NCBI RefSeq assembly: GCF_000518765.1 | Contig: NZ_JAEF01000024.1 | Coordinates: forward strand, 1 to 64,000 | Source of the DNA: Ruminococcus flavefaciens ATCC 19208 | Lineage (GTDB): Bacteria > Bacillota > Clostridia > Oscillospirales > Ruminococcaceae | Direction of reading: 5' to 3' | Length of the DNA stretch: 64,000 nucleotides | Shown here: positions 26,401 through 33,418 of the stretch, one piece after another | Layout: each line of letters begins with the position of its first letter | Position numbering within the stretch: position 1 is the stretch's first letter | Notes under the pieces: generated by a model | The model's input: the letters and a program-made list of their open reading frames with translations, nothing else | The model's database searches: none | What the model was told of the DNA's origin: nothing | Position numbers and translations under genes: made by a program

Positions 26401-27053
26401 ATATCAAGATTATAATGCGCCTTCCAGATGAAAATGACCGTATTCTTGTAGGAAAAGCTGCAAATCTCAATGATGATCAAATTATTGAAATCGCCAGATT
26501 TCCAAGAGGTGTTGCTGCTGTATACCAAAACGAATGGGTTCAGCCAGTATTATGTAAAGTTAAACATGTTGAATATGAGGAGACTCCTTATAACTATACA
26601 CCATGTAAGTCAGAAATAACAGAACTAAACTTTAATGATAAAATACAAATAGCTAAACTATTATGTAATGGTATTCGGATTGATAAAGAACAATTTATAA
26701 GGGAAATAAAACCAAAGTTAACCAATGCCAATCTTTCCTCATATATTCAAGTTCTTATTCAAAAAACTCTAAATAATCCTCCTAATCAAGCTAATATGGA
26801 ACAAATCGGAGAGATTGTACGAAGTTTATTCCCTGATCTTTACTCCGAAACCAAGAAGATTTGTTCGGATACTTCTGACAAGAAAGCATGGACAAATCAT
26901 ATTGAAACATTGCTTTTACAGAAATATAATCAAGATATTGATGATATTACTAGACGGTATATTATTCATGGCTTAGTTCTTGCATATGTATACTTGCATC
27001 TCAATGATGTAAATACATTAAAAGATTGGACGGAAATGGGGGGGTTAAAATGA
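23463..27053 (+). CDS. HerA/FtsK-type ATPase with a long low-complexity insert
   Basis: The product is 1196 residues. Residues 1-275 form an N-terminal domain found before the motor in VirB4/HerA-like proteins. Residues about 280-480 are extremely rich in S, T, N, D, A and G: first an acidic repetitive tract (TSDTDTTANSHTDNKSS), then alanine/threonine repeats of the form AKT(L/V)..T. The motor has Walker A TGSTGSGKSNT (about 690-700), VIEPAKGEYKNVFG, and Walker B VIEEAHNLL (about 915), followed by the HerA block with NSIAEMRTYGEGFIIVDQSPG and IKIIMRLPDENDR. HerA motors pump DNA or work with nucleases such as NurA; VirB4-type motors drive secretion. The next gene, an HNH nuclease, overlaps by four bases (ATGA), so coupling is tight. 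Confidence 0.88.
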   Translation: MGLMKIISGATSKVNDKISKAAALSPKQLSDIADKRENYLLEMPKPNDVIAQATTEKLIAANSIEVFNAYLPQISKIYSPIEKDFFDSEYNIRYFNITKWVTDKKENSLEKLVNVYAVLSDETCNIALVFHRKCQETQVYLAVTNTKNANNNNDADTYKKRLQEAIKGNFPGTEFGIDSGSGIPPFLNNDIPYSVASASNIPTEKSEKFISQTIEKLLDGIVPSKNKEEYTLILLASPINDVEDRKLRLAEIYTGLKPYESWQTNFTFTELHTEGSTATVGVNVGASAGIQNGQTSSATNSDAVANSESDTETDTTNDGTSDTNSEMNSDMTSDTDTTANSHTDNKSSSNTDTNTISNTDNTYEATSDNKNVNASLILVGGGSSWGTTSGSGKASTTAKGTAKTLMEGSADTVTNTAAKTVAKTLANTVSKTTSSQVGHAVAKTLGKTVTNTLSKTAGVFSSTSLGVNFGMNFARSSNVSASVGKNEGIVQSFENYNIKHALELLEDQMKRLEQSTALGMWDFAAYVLSEDRNVANNVAHTYLSLTQGESSYMSSSAVNLWRGDIESTDIYAKTICSYLRELRHPIFALNPDIVNSKEGKDFQVYPTVVTATTSLSGKELAYSLNFPQKSISGLPVIQCADFGRSVSSFEISPAEEEKYYLGNIFHMLHEEKLHVELSPNAMTSHTFITGSTGSGKSNTVYQLLSEAINDGKHFLVIEPAKGEYKNVFGNEENVSVFGTNPYLMPLLKINPFSFPKKIHILEHLDGLIEIFNVCWPMYAAMPAVLKNAIESAYEDCGWDLKTSKNAFSDDLYPNFDDVVRNIKKIIDSSEYDTENKGAYKGSLITRLKSLTNGINGMIFTNDEISSEALFENNVICDLSRVRSNETKSLIMGLLILKLQEYRLESSKMNADLQHITVIEEAHNLLKRTSTEQPVEGGNLLGKSVEMLSNSIAEMRTYGEGFIIVDQSPGLLDMSVIRNTNIKIIMRLPDENDRILVGKAANLNDDQIIEIARFPRGVAAVYQNEWVQPVLCKVKHVEYEETPYNYTPCKSEITELNFNDKIQIAKLLCNGIRIDKEQFIREIKPKLTNANLSSYIQVLIQKTLNNPPNQANMEQIGEIVRSLFPDLYSETKKICSDTSDKKAWTNHIETLLLQKYNQDIDDITRRYIIHGLVLAYVYLHLNDVNTLKDWTEMGGLK

Positions 27054-27685
27054 TTGAAGCATTGGCAAAGGCAGCTGAAACAGCTGCAAAAGCAGAAAAA
27101 ATTGCAGAAGTCAAAAATATTGGTTCAAAAGCATTTGATCCACGAAAACCGATTGATATCATTAATAAAGAATTCAAGATAAACGATAAGCCTAATTTTG
27201 ATCCTCAAAAGCCATTAGATATCAAAACAGATAAGTCTTTGGTTCAAAATGAAGTTCGAGGTAATAAAGAAGTAAGTGAATTGATAAAAGACTATTTAAA
27301 TGATTTAAAAAGCAAATCTGAATGTCCTGACACGCTTAATGAAACACCTTTTAAGGAATCTGATTTAAGAAAAATTAGTCCCGAAGAAAACGTTTCAGCT
27401 CGTAAAGATTTTGATAACAAAAAAGCAGATCTAAGAAAACAATGGGAAGAGAAAACTGGAAAGGAGTGGCCTGTTTACAAAGAAGATGTTTATTCAGATT
27501 CAAGGGCTTTAATAAGGCAAGCCGGAACCCCATATGATGCACATCATATTCAACCACTAGAGCTTGGCGGAAAGAATGAAGTTGATAACATTACTCCAAT
27601 TCATGCCAAAGATCATTATGATAAGCAAGGAGTGCATGCGCCAAACAGCCCATATAGCAACTTGGTGAAGAAAATAGGAGGATAA
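27050..27685 (+). CDS. HNH-family nuclease, toxin-like
   Basis: The product is 211 residues from ATG 27050, which overlaps the stop of the HerA gene. The C-terminal 60 residues carry an HNH/ENDO VII-type nuclease: SRALIRQAGTPYDAHHIQPL, then LGGKNEVDNITPIHAKDHY, with paired histidines, the central asparagine and a final histidine. This form is common as the C-terminal tip of polymorphic toxins. The N-terminal part has alanine/lysine helices followed by the twice-repeated motifs FDPRKPIDI and FDPQKPLDI, which may be a docking signal for the HerA protein. There is no signal peptide. A SUKH-like gene starts three bases after its stop, the classical toxin-immunity layout. Confidence 0.82.
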   Translation: MIEALAKAAETAAKAEKIAEVKNIGSKAFDPRKPIDIINKEFKINDKPNFDPQKPLDIKTDKSLVQNEVRGNKEVSELIKDYLNDLKSKSECPDTLNETPFKESDLRKISPEENVSARKDFDNKKADLRKQWEEKTGKEWPVYKEDVYSDSRALIRQAGTPYDAHHIQPLELGGKNEVDNITPIHAKDHYDKQGVHAPNSPYSNLVKKIGG

Positions 27686-27687
27686 AA

Positions 27688-28050
27688 ATGACTATTAAAG
27701 AATACTTAGGCAAAATAAAAGAGCTTAAAATTGATGAGATAAAAGTTAATCATATTGAAAAACAATATTCAGAAGGAATACCCAAAAATGTAAAGCGGTT
27801 AATATCTAATTGTGACAAGACTATCTTTTTTGATAACGATAACATTCTTAGACTTCTTTCCTTTTCTGAAATAATGAACGCCGAAAAAGATTTACACGTT
27901 GATTTTAAGTCGAGAAATATGATTCCTCTTTTTGATTGTGGTGATAACGACTTTATAGTTTACAATTATAAAGATGCTAATTGGGCAAAATTCAATATAA
28001 TTGATGAAGTCATTTTCAAAACTGAAAACAATTTAGAAGAAGTGTTTTGA
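27688..28050 (+). CDS. SMI1/KNR4 (SUKH)-like immunity protein
   Basis: The product is 120 residues, acidic overall. The C-terminal half MIPLFDCGDNDFIVYNY, followed by a WAKFNIIDEVIF strand, matches the SUKH pattern in which a strand ends in F...G.ND.../Y. The family is an immunity group for nuclease toxins. The position two bases after the HNH nuclease gene, preceded by GGAGG, and the strong terminator that follows suggest it is the dedicated inhibitor. The N-terminal 40 residues are more divergent, so the assignment rests on the C-terminal pattern and context. Confidence 0.72.
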   Translation: MTIKEYLGKIKELKIDEIKVNHIEKQYSEGIPKNVKRLISNCDKTIFFDNDNILRLLSFSEIMNAEKDLHVDFKSRNMIPLFDCGDNDFIVYNYKDANWAKFNIIDEVIFKTENNLEEVF

Positions 28051-28056
28051 AAACAA

Positions 28057-28100
28057 TATCCCTCTATTTCATAAGAAATAGAGGGATAAATTTTTTATAT
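28057..28100 (+). terminator. Terminator of the dynamin/HerA/HNH/SUKH operon
   Basis: TATCCCTCTATTTC and GAAATAGAGGGATA form a 14-bp stem with a loop of about 4 bases, followed by TTTTTT. Confidence 0.9.
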
Positions 28101-28107
28101 AAACCTA

Positions 28108-28136
28108 TTGACATCCCCATTGTGATGTGATATAAT
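28108..28136 (+). promoter_or_regulatory. Consensus promoter of the structured RNA
   Basis: TTGACA (28108-28113), 17 bases, TATAAT (28131-28136), with an extended TG just before the -10. No open reading frame follows, only structured sequence up to the tRNA gene. Confidence 0.85.
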
Positions 28137-28142
28137 AAATTC

Positions 28143-28640
28143 TGTAATATAAAAAAGCACCTCGCAAGGAGCATCAGAGCTGGTAACTCTGACACTCCTG
28201 ATAATCAGACAGATGCAGCAACATCTGAATGACTTAGCAAGATGGCTATTTTGCGTGTATTATTATATCACGTTGAATATAGTATTGTCAAGCCTTTCAG
28301 TGTATGTTTTGCGGCATCAGACTGAAAGGTTTGTTTTTATATATTACCGTGAACAATGGTAACTTGACAATTAAATATATAGATTTGAAGCGAAGGTAAG
28401 CATATAGTAAATAGCGGTTTAATATGCTTTTCACACTTTACATTAATGAGCCATGACGTGAGCCTGTTTAGTAGAACTAAATCAACTCTTGGGTTTGTCA
28501 AGACAAGGCAGTATTCTGTATTGCCGTTGTTACAAGTAACAACGTAAAAAGTATCACGAGCCATATAAAGTGTAGAAAGCGAATAGGTGGACAGTACCAT
28601 ACCAGCTCGGTGACACCTATTCGAGAACAAACAACAGCTG
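28143..28640 (+). ncRNA. Candidate large structured non-coding RNA
   Basis: This stretch has a perfect promoter, no credible coding frame, and nested complementarity. In the 5' part, AGGAG/CTCCT encloses CAGAG/CTCTG, then come CAGATG/CATCTG and GCAAGAT/ATTTTGC hairpins. A stem CCTTTCAGT (28293-28301)/ACTGAAAGG (28321-28329) with a T-rich tail could end a first transcript. In the 3' part, AAGCATAT (28398-28405)/ATATGCTT (28422-28429) precedes a long-range stem ACACTTTA (28433-28440)/TAAAGTGT (28566-28573). Inside it CGTGA (28457-28461)/TCACG (28554-28558) closes a junction holding four hairpins at 28467-28481, 28487-28503, 28507-28525 and 28526-28543. A final 10-bp stem is CGAATAGGTG/CACCTATTCG (28580-28623). 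G-U pairs in two stems fit only the plus strand. No Rfam family is assigned; size and tRNA-proximal position recall ROOL/GOLLD RNAs. Confidence 0.6.
28293..28338 (+). terminator. Terminator-like hairpin inside the structured RNA region
   Basis: CCTTTCAGT and ACTGAAAGG pair across a loop of about 19 bases and are followed by TTTGTTTTT. It would give a first RNA of about 195 nt, or it may be part of a longer folded RNA. Confidence 0.55.
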
Positions 28641-28664
28641 TCAAATCAAACTATAGTTCAGTAA

Positions 28665-28696
28665 GTAAAAAACGGTTCACTGAACAGTGAACCGTT
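28665..28696 (-). terminator. Terminator of tRNA-Gln
   Basis: AACGGTTCACTG and its perfect complement (28671-28696) are followed on the minus strand by a run of T. It ends the leftward tRNA transcript and meets the structured RNA from the other side. Confidence 0.8.
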
Positions 28697-28709
28697 CTCA
28701 CTGATATAT

Positions 28710-28785
28710 TGGTTGGGGTGGAAGGATTTGAACCCTCGAAATAACGGAGTCAGAGTCCGCTGCCTTACCACTTGGCGACACCCCA
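28710..28785 (-). tRNA. tRNA-Gln (anticodon CTG)
   Basis: The seven-base acceptor stem TGGGGTG/CACCCCA, a D-arm with AGTGGTAAGGC, the anticodon stem GCGGA/TCCGT around the loop CTCTGAC (anticodon CTG, reading CAG) and a T-arm with GGTTCAAATCC all fit. The discriminator is A, and CCA is encoded (28712-28710). It lies at the right edge of the AT-rich island, a usual insertion point for integrative elements, although no second copy of its 3' end was found on the left. Confidence 0.95.
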
Positions 28786-28986
28786 GTGTATGTACTGATT
28801 TATTCAGCTTTATTATTATATCACCTATGTAAGTGTTTGTCAATAGGGAATTATATATTTTTATGTTTTAACTTTAGTTCGTCACAAAGCAGCAGCTCCC
28901 GGGCTAAAATGACCGAACCCGGGAGCTGTGCTCCGCATATAAATACATTCTTCTTTCTTTTGGACTACTCTATATAAACTCCTATT

Positions 28987-30621
28987 TCAGCGATATAATC
29001 TTTCAGCGAGCATTGCAAGCTCCGAAAGCTCTACCGTTTTCTCATTTTCCTCCAACTCTCCAACTGTGTCGATCACATGATCATAACTCGAATTGCCCTT
29101 ATACTCGGAATCTTTAAGAAGCATTGCAAATTCTGCTGCCGCTGAAGCGAGTTTTATAGACGCTGATGGTTCTTTGTTATATTTCTCCATTCCGAAAAGC
29201 TGACTTTCGTATACGTCCTTATCGTTGTCTACAGGCTTATATGTTACGGAAAGCTTGCAAAGCTCGCTTCTTCCATTATCTTCAACGGGCTGTGTTTCGT
29301 GCTCGGAAGCGAATTCGAGCTGTACTCCGCGGTAAGTCTCCCCTGTTTCAGCAAGCTCTACTTCGTAAAGTGCAGTTACACTATGACCTGCTCCGACCTC
29401 ACCTGCGTCCTTAGTATTGTCGTAGAAGTCCTCTGCATTCATAAGTCTGTTATCGTAACCGATAAGTCTATAGCTCTTTATCCTTGAAGGATTGAACTCT
29501 ACCTGTATCTTTACGTCCTTAGCTATTGTATATATAGTGCCTGCCATTTCCTGAACGAGAACTCTGTACGCCTCGTCTACAGAGTCTATATAGCTGTAGT
29601 TGCCGTTTCCGTTATCAGCAACTGCTTCAAGTCTGTCGTCCTTATAGTTGCCTGTGCCGAAGCCTAAAACCGAAAGATATATACCCTTATCGCGCTTTGT
29701 TTTTATGAGCTTCACAAGCTCGTCCTCAGAGCTTGCGCCTATGTTCAGATCACCGTCTGTAGCAAGGATAACTCTGTTGTTTCCACCCTCGATGAAGTAT
29801 TTCTCAGCAAGCTCGTAAGCCTTGTTTATTCCGCCCTCACCGTTAGTTCCGCCCGATGCGGTGATATCATAAAGTGCCTCAAGGATAGCGTCTTTGTCCT
29901 TTCCGCTTGCGCCTTTCAAGCGTGTAGAGGCATCACCTGCATATGTAACAATAGAGATGCGGTCATTCTCACCAAGTTTTTCAGCCAGCATTGAAAACGC
30001 GCTCTGTACCAGCGGGAGCTTGTTATAATCAGACATTGAGCCTGATGAGTCGATAAGGAATACCAGATTTGAAGGCGGAGTCTCCTTCTGTTCAAGACGC
30101 TTGCCCTGTATGCCTATCATCATAAGCTTGTTTGCCGGATTCCACGGGCAGTCTGCGATCTCAACATAATCACCGAAAACTCTTCCCGCTTCTGGATCGG
30201 GATACTCATAGTCGAAGTAATTGATGAATTCCTCTGCGCGTACGGCGTCCTCGGGAACTATATTTCCGTTCTCAAGCATTCTTCTTACATTTGAATATGA
30301 AGCAGTATCCACATCTACCGAGAAAGTTGAGAGGGGCTCGGCTTTAGGATCCTTGAAGCCTGCTTCGATAAAGCCCTTATAATCCTCATTGGGCGAAACG
30401 CTTTCCGCAGGCTTCCATGTCTCGCAGGCTGCTTCAGCAGGGGCTTCGTCACAATAATCGTCTGTGTCAGGAGTTACTATCACATTATTATTGCTGTGTC
30501 CGCTGTTTGGAGCATAGTCTCCCGAAATATCATTCTGACCTTCTGCGCAGCTGCACATTGCTGTCATCATCACTGCACAGGCAGCGGCTAATGCTGTAGT
30601 TCTTGATAGCTTGGTACTCAT
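28987..30621 (-). CDS. VWA-domain lipoprotein (YfbK-like)
   Basis: The product is 544 residues. The signal peptide TALAAACAVMMTAMCSCAEG contains a lipobox with the acceptor cysteine near residue 25. A linker follows, then a YfbK-type N-terminal region (DPKAEPLSTFSVDVDTASYSNVRR) and a von Willebrand A domain opening FLIDSSGSMSDYNK, an intact MIDAS D-x-S-x-S. The metal-coordinating threonine (SGGTNGEGG) and aspartate (ATDGDLNIG) are also present. The C-terminal DUF3520 region runs to the end. It is surface anchored and probably binds protein ligands in a metal-dependent way. It is a single-gene unit with a promoter at 30679-30707. Confidence 0.9.
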   Translation of the reverse strand: MSTKLSRTTALAAACAVMMTAMCSCAEGQNDISGDYAPNSGHSNNNVIVTPDTDDYCDEAPAEAACETWKPAESVSPNEDYKGFIEAGFKDPKAEPLSTFSVDVDTASYSNVRRMLENGNIVPEDAVRAEEFINYFDYEYPDPEAGRVFGDYVEIADCPWNPANKLMMIGIQGKRLEQKETPPSNLVFLIDSSGSMSDYNKLPLVQSAFSMLAEKLGENDRISIVTYAGDASTRLKGASGKDKDAILEALYDITASGGTNGEGGINKAYELAEKYFIEGGNNRVILATDGDLNIGASSEDELVKLIKTKRDKGIYLSVLGFGTGNYKDDRLEAVADNGNGNYSYIDSVDEAYRVLVQEMAGTIYTIAKDVKIQVEFNPSRIKSYRLIGYDNRLMNAEDFYDNTKDAGEVGAGHSVTALYEVELAETGETYRGVQLEFASEHETQPVEDNGRSELCKLSVTYKPVDNDKDVYESQLFGMEKYNKEPSASIKLASAAAEFAMLLKDSEYKGNSSYDHVIDTVGELEENEKTVELSELAMLAERLYR

Positions 30622-30678
30622 ATAATTTCCTCCTTTATTGTCCTTGCGGACAAATTTTATTTCGTATTCTATGCTTTA

Positions 30679-30707
30679 ATTATACCCCTGTATCAACTCA
30701 TTTACAA
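30679..30707 (-). promoter_or_regulatory. Promoter of the VWA lipoprotein gene
   Basis: On the minus strand TTGTAA (30707-30702), 17 bases, TATAAT (30684-30679), about 58 bases before the ATG at 30621. Confidence 0.65.
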
Positions 30708-30888
30708 CAACAGAAAAATGCCATTTTAAAGACGATTTAAAGTATATTCCCTTAATATAAAGTTTCATTTTCTTACAATTTATTGAAAATATTACAGCTT
30801 TCTTGCAGAAGTGTATCTCCGCAATACGATGCAAAACGACAAGTCTCGCCTTATACTTCAAGAAAAGCAAAAATCTTTTCCTCGAATG

Positions 30889-30917
30889 TTGCTTTATAGT
30901 AAATAATGTGATATAAT
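30889..30917 (+). promoter_or_regulatory. Promoter of the pcrA-like gene
   Basis: TTGCTT (30889-30894), 17 bases, TATAAT (30912-30917) with an extended TG. An upstream in-frame ATG at 30916 lies inside the -10 box, so translation must begin further down, at 31024. Confidence 0.75.
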
Positions 30918-31023
30918 GGAATTATCAGTTTTGAGAGCGTGGGGTAAAATAGTACCTCACTTTAATAGTACATCGGGATATACTATTAAAACAGATAAAT
31001 CAGTGTTTAATGGAGATCATTTT

Positions 31024-33381
31024 ATGGACATTAATTCTTACATTTCAGCAAAACAGAATGCACTGAAAAAGTATTTCAGTCGTATGAACGATATGCAGCA
31101 GGAAGCCGTTTTCACAGTAAACGGTCCTGTTCTTGTGCTTGCAGGCGCAGGAAGCGGAAAGACCACTGTTATCGTTAACCGTATTGCTAATATGATAAAT
31201 TTCGGAAATGCTTATTTCGACACAACACGCGAAGGAAGTGACGGGGATATCACTTTCCTAAAGGACTACGCAGAGGGAAAGACTGACGATTTCGACACTC
31301 TCAGGGATATCGTCGCAGTTGATCCTGTGCGTCCGTGGAATATCCTTGCCATAACCTTTACCAATAAAGCAGCAGGCGAGCTCAAAGAAAGACTTTCCGC
31401 TATGATGGGTGAAGAGGCTCTCAATATCAATGCTTCCACATTCCACTCTGCCTGTGTAAGGATACTCAGAAGCGAGATTGAAGCTCTCGGATACGGCAGA
31501 GACTTCACTATATATGACTCCGACGACAGTCAGAGAATGATAAAAAATGTAATGACAGAGCTTGATGTTTCCGAAAAGCAGCTTGCTCCCAAGGCTGTCC
31601 TCAGCGAGATAAGCTTTGCAAAGGACAAGATGTTATCTCCTGCGGATATGCTTGCCGATGCAGGTCAGGACTACCGCAAGAAGATGATAGCCAAGCTCTA
31701 TACTATATATCAGGAGCGCATGAAAGCAGCAAATGCTCTTGACTTTGACGATATACTTGTACGCACTGTCGAGCTTTTCGAGCAGTTCCCCGAAGTTCTC
31801 GAAAAATACAGGAACCGCTATAAATACATAATGGTGGACGAGTATCAGGACACCAACCATGTACAGTTCAGACTTGTATCTCTCCTCTCGGAAGGTCACA
31901 AAAACCTCTGCGTCGTAGGTGACGACGACCAGAGCATATATAAGTTCCGCGGTGCCAATATTGAAAATATACTCGGATTTGAGGAGCAGTTCGCAGGTGC
32001 TAAGGTAGTACGTCTCGAACAGAATTACCGTTCCACACAGACTATACTTGATGCGGCTAACTCAGTCATAAGCAACAACACAAGCCGTAAGCCCAAGACT
32101 CTCTGGACATCAGGTGATAAGGGTGACAAGGTCTACTGGTACAAGGCTGTTGACGAAACAGACGAGGCTAAATTCGTTGCAGATACTATCCTTGAAAGAT
32201 ACAAGGAAACAGGAAAGTATTCCGATAATGCAGTTCTCTACCGCATGAACGCACAGTCAAACTCTATCGAGCGTATGCTTGTAAAATGCGGTATCCCCTA
32301 CCGTGTTTACGGCGGTATGCGATTCTACGACCGCAAGGAAATAAAGGACGTTACCTCATACCTTGCATTCATCAACAACCATAACGATATGCTTCGTTTC
32401 AGACGTATAATAAACGAACCAAAGCGCGGCATCGGTGACTCAACACTTGCTATCATCGAGGATATCAGCCGTGACCTTAAAATATCGCCTTTCGAGGTAA
32501 TGAAAAACTGTGAGGAGTACGCTCCCCTTTCAAAGAAAACATCAGCACTGAAAAGTGCGTACACTCTTTTCGAGCTGCTTACAGAAAAGTCAGAGGAGCT
32601 CCCTCTCGATGAATTTCTCGATTTCCTTCTTGATAAGACAGGCTACCTCGACAGCCTTAAAGCTCTCGAAAATGCAGATGTAAAAATAGAGAACGTACAG
32701 GAGCTCCGTACATCTATGGTGCAGTACATGGAACAGGCTGAGGAGCCTACTCTCAGCGGTTTCCTTGAAGAAGTTGCACTCTATACCGAAGCTGACCGCG
32801 ATGACGGAAGCGACGACAAGGTAACTCTTATGACTGTACATTCCGCAAAGGGACTTGAATACGAAAACGTTTTCGTTGTAGGTCTTGATGATGGTATCTT
32901 CCCAAGCGCACGTTCCTTCGACAGTGAGGACGATATGGAAGAGGAAAGACGACTTGCCTACGTTGCCATAACCCGTGCAAAGAAGCGTCTTTACCTTGCA
33001 AATGCAAGACAGCGTATGCTTTTCGGTCAGACTCAGCACAATATCACTTCACGCTTTATGAAAGAGATAGGCAGTGAGCTCGTTGAAAAGCACGACAATG
33101 CAGCCGCTATGAAGCAGCAGCTTGAGTCAGAGAGCAATGCTGTTACGGAAGTTCGCTCGGCTACTTTACAGCAGCAGCTTGCAAGAAATAAAAAGAGCAC
33201 AGGCGCTCCCAAGGAAGCTGTTACATATACCGCAGGCGAAAAGGTATCACACAGCATATTCGGCGAAGGCGTTATAGTTTCCGTAAAGCCCATGGCTAAC
33301 GATTCCATGCTGGAAATAGCTTTCGATAAAGTGGGCACTAAAAAGATAATGGCAAACTATGCAAAGCTTAAAAAGCTCTGA
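31024..33381 (+). CDS. pcrA: UvrD/PcrA/Rep-type superfamily I DNA helicase
   Basis: The product is 785 residues from ATG 31024 (GGAG about nine bases upstream). The 3'-5' helicase motifs are intact and in order: Q motif MNDMQQEAV, motif I AGAGSGKTT, motif Ia ITFTNKAAGEL, motif II VDEYQDTN, motif III VVGDDDQSIYKFRGA, motif IV LEQNYRST, motif V MTVHSAKGLEYENVFV and motif VI YVAITRAKKRLYL. The tail ends with a Tudor-like PcrA domain (GEKVSHSIFGEGVIVSV), which binds RNA polymerase in PcrA. It acts in nucleotide-excision repair and in clearing replication obstacles. An insert of about 30 residues after motif I is unusual. It is followed within 40 bases by pyk. Confidence 0.95.
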   Translation: MDINSYISAKQNALKKYFSRMNDMQQEAVFTVNGPVLVLAGAGSGKTTVIVNRIANMINFGNAYFDTTREGSDGDITFLKDYAEGKTDDFDTLRDIVAVDPVRPWNILAITFTNKAAGELKERLSAMMGEEALNINASTFHSACVRILRSEIEALGYGRDFTIYDSDDSQRMIKNVMTELDVSEKQLAPKAVLSEISFAKDKMLSPADMLADAGQDYRKKMIAKLYTIYQERMKAANALDFDDILVRTVELFEQFPEVLEKYRNRYKYIMVDEYQDTNHVQFRLVSLLSEGHKNLCVVGDDDQSIYKFRGANIENILGFEEQFAGAKVVRLEQNYRSTQTILDAANSVISNNTSRKPKTLWTSGDKGDKVYWYKAVDETDEAKFVADTILERYKETGKYSDNAVLYRMNAQSNSIERMLVKCGIPYRVYGGMRFYDRKEIKDVTSYLAFINNHNDMLRFRRIINEPKRGIGDSTLAIIEDISRDLKISPFEVMKNCEEYAPLSKKTSALKSAYTLFELLTEKSEELPLDEFLDFLLDKTGYLDSLKALENADVKIENVQELRTSMVQYMEQAEEPTLSGFLEEVALYTEADRDDGSDDKVTLMTVHSAKGLEYENVFVVGLDDGIFPSARSFDSEDDMEEERRLAYVAITRAKKRLYLANARQRMLFGQTQHNITSRFMKEIGSELVEKHDNAAAMKQQLESESNAVTEVRSATLQQQLARNKKSTGAPKEAVTYTAGEKVSHSIFGEGVIVSVKPMANDSMLEIAFDKVGTKKIMANYAKLKKL

Positions 33382-33418
33382 TGCTAAACTATATTATAAT
33401 GATATAAGGTGATTCCAT

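Noticed and set aside
28337-28630. 97-codon minus-strand open frame
   Set aside because: It coincides with the densely paired RNA region and has no ribosome site; the pairing explains the sequence better.
28143-28640. CRISPR array or tracrRNA
   Set aside because: There are no regularly spaced direct repeats and no cas genes anywhere in the window.
28710-28785. Duplicated tRNA 3' end as a classical attachment site
   Set aside because: I searched by eye to the left of the island and found no second copy of the tRNA 3' end, and no tyrosine integrase is present.
30916-31023. Longer helicase start at ATG 30916
   Set aside because: That ATG lies inside the -10 box; ATG 31024 has a good ribosome site and begins just ahead of the conserved Q motif.
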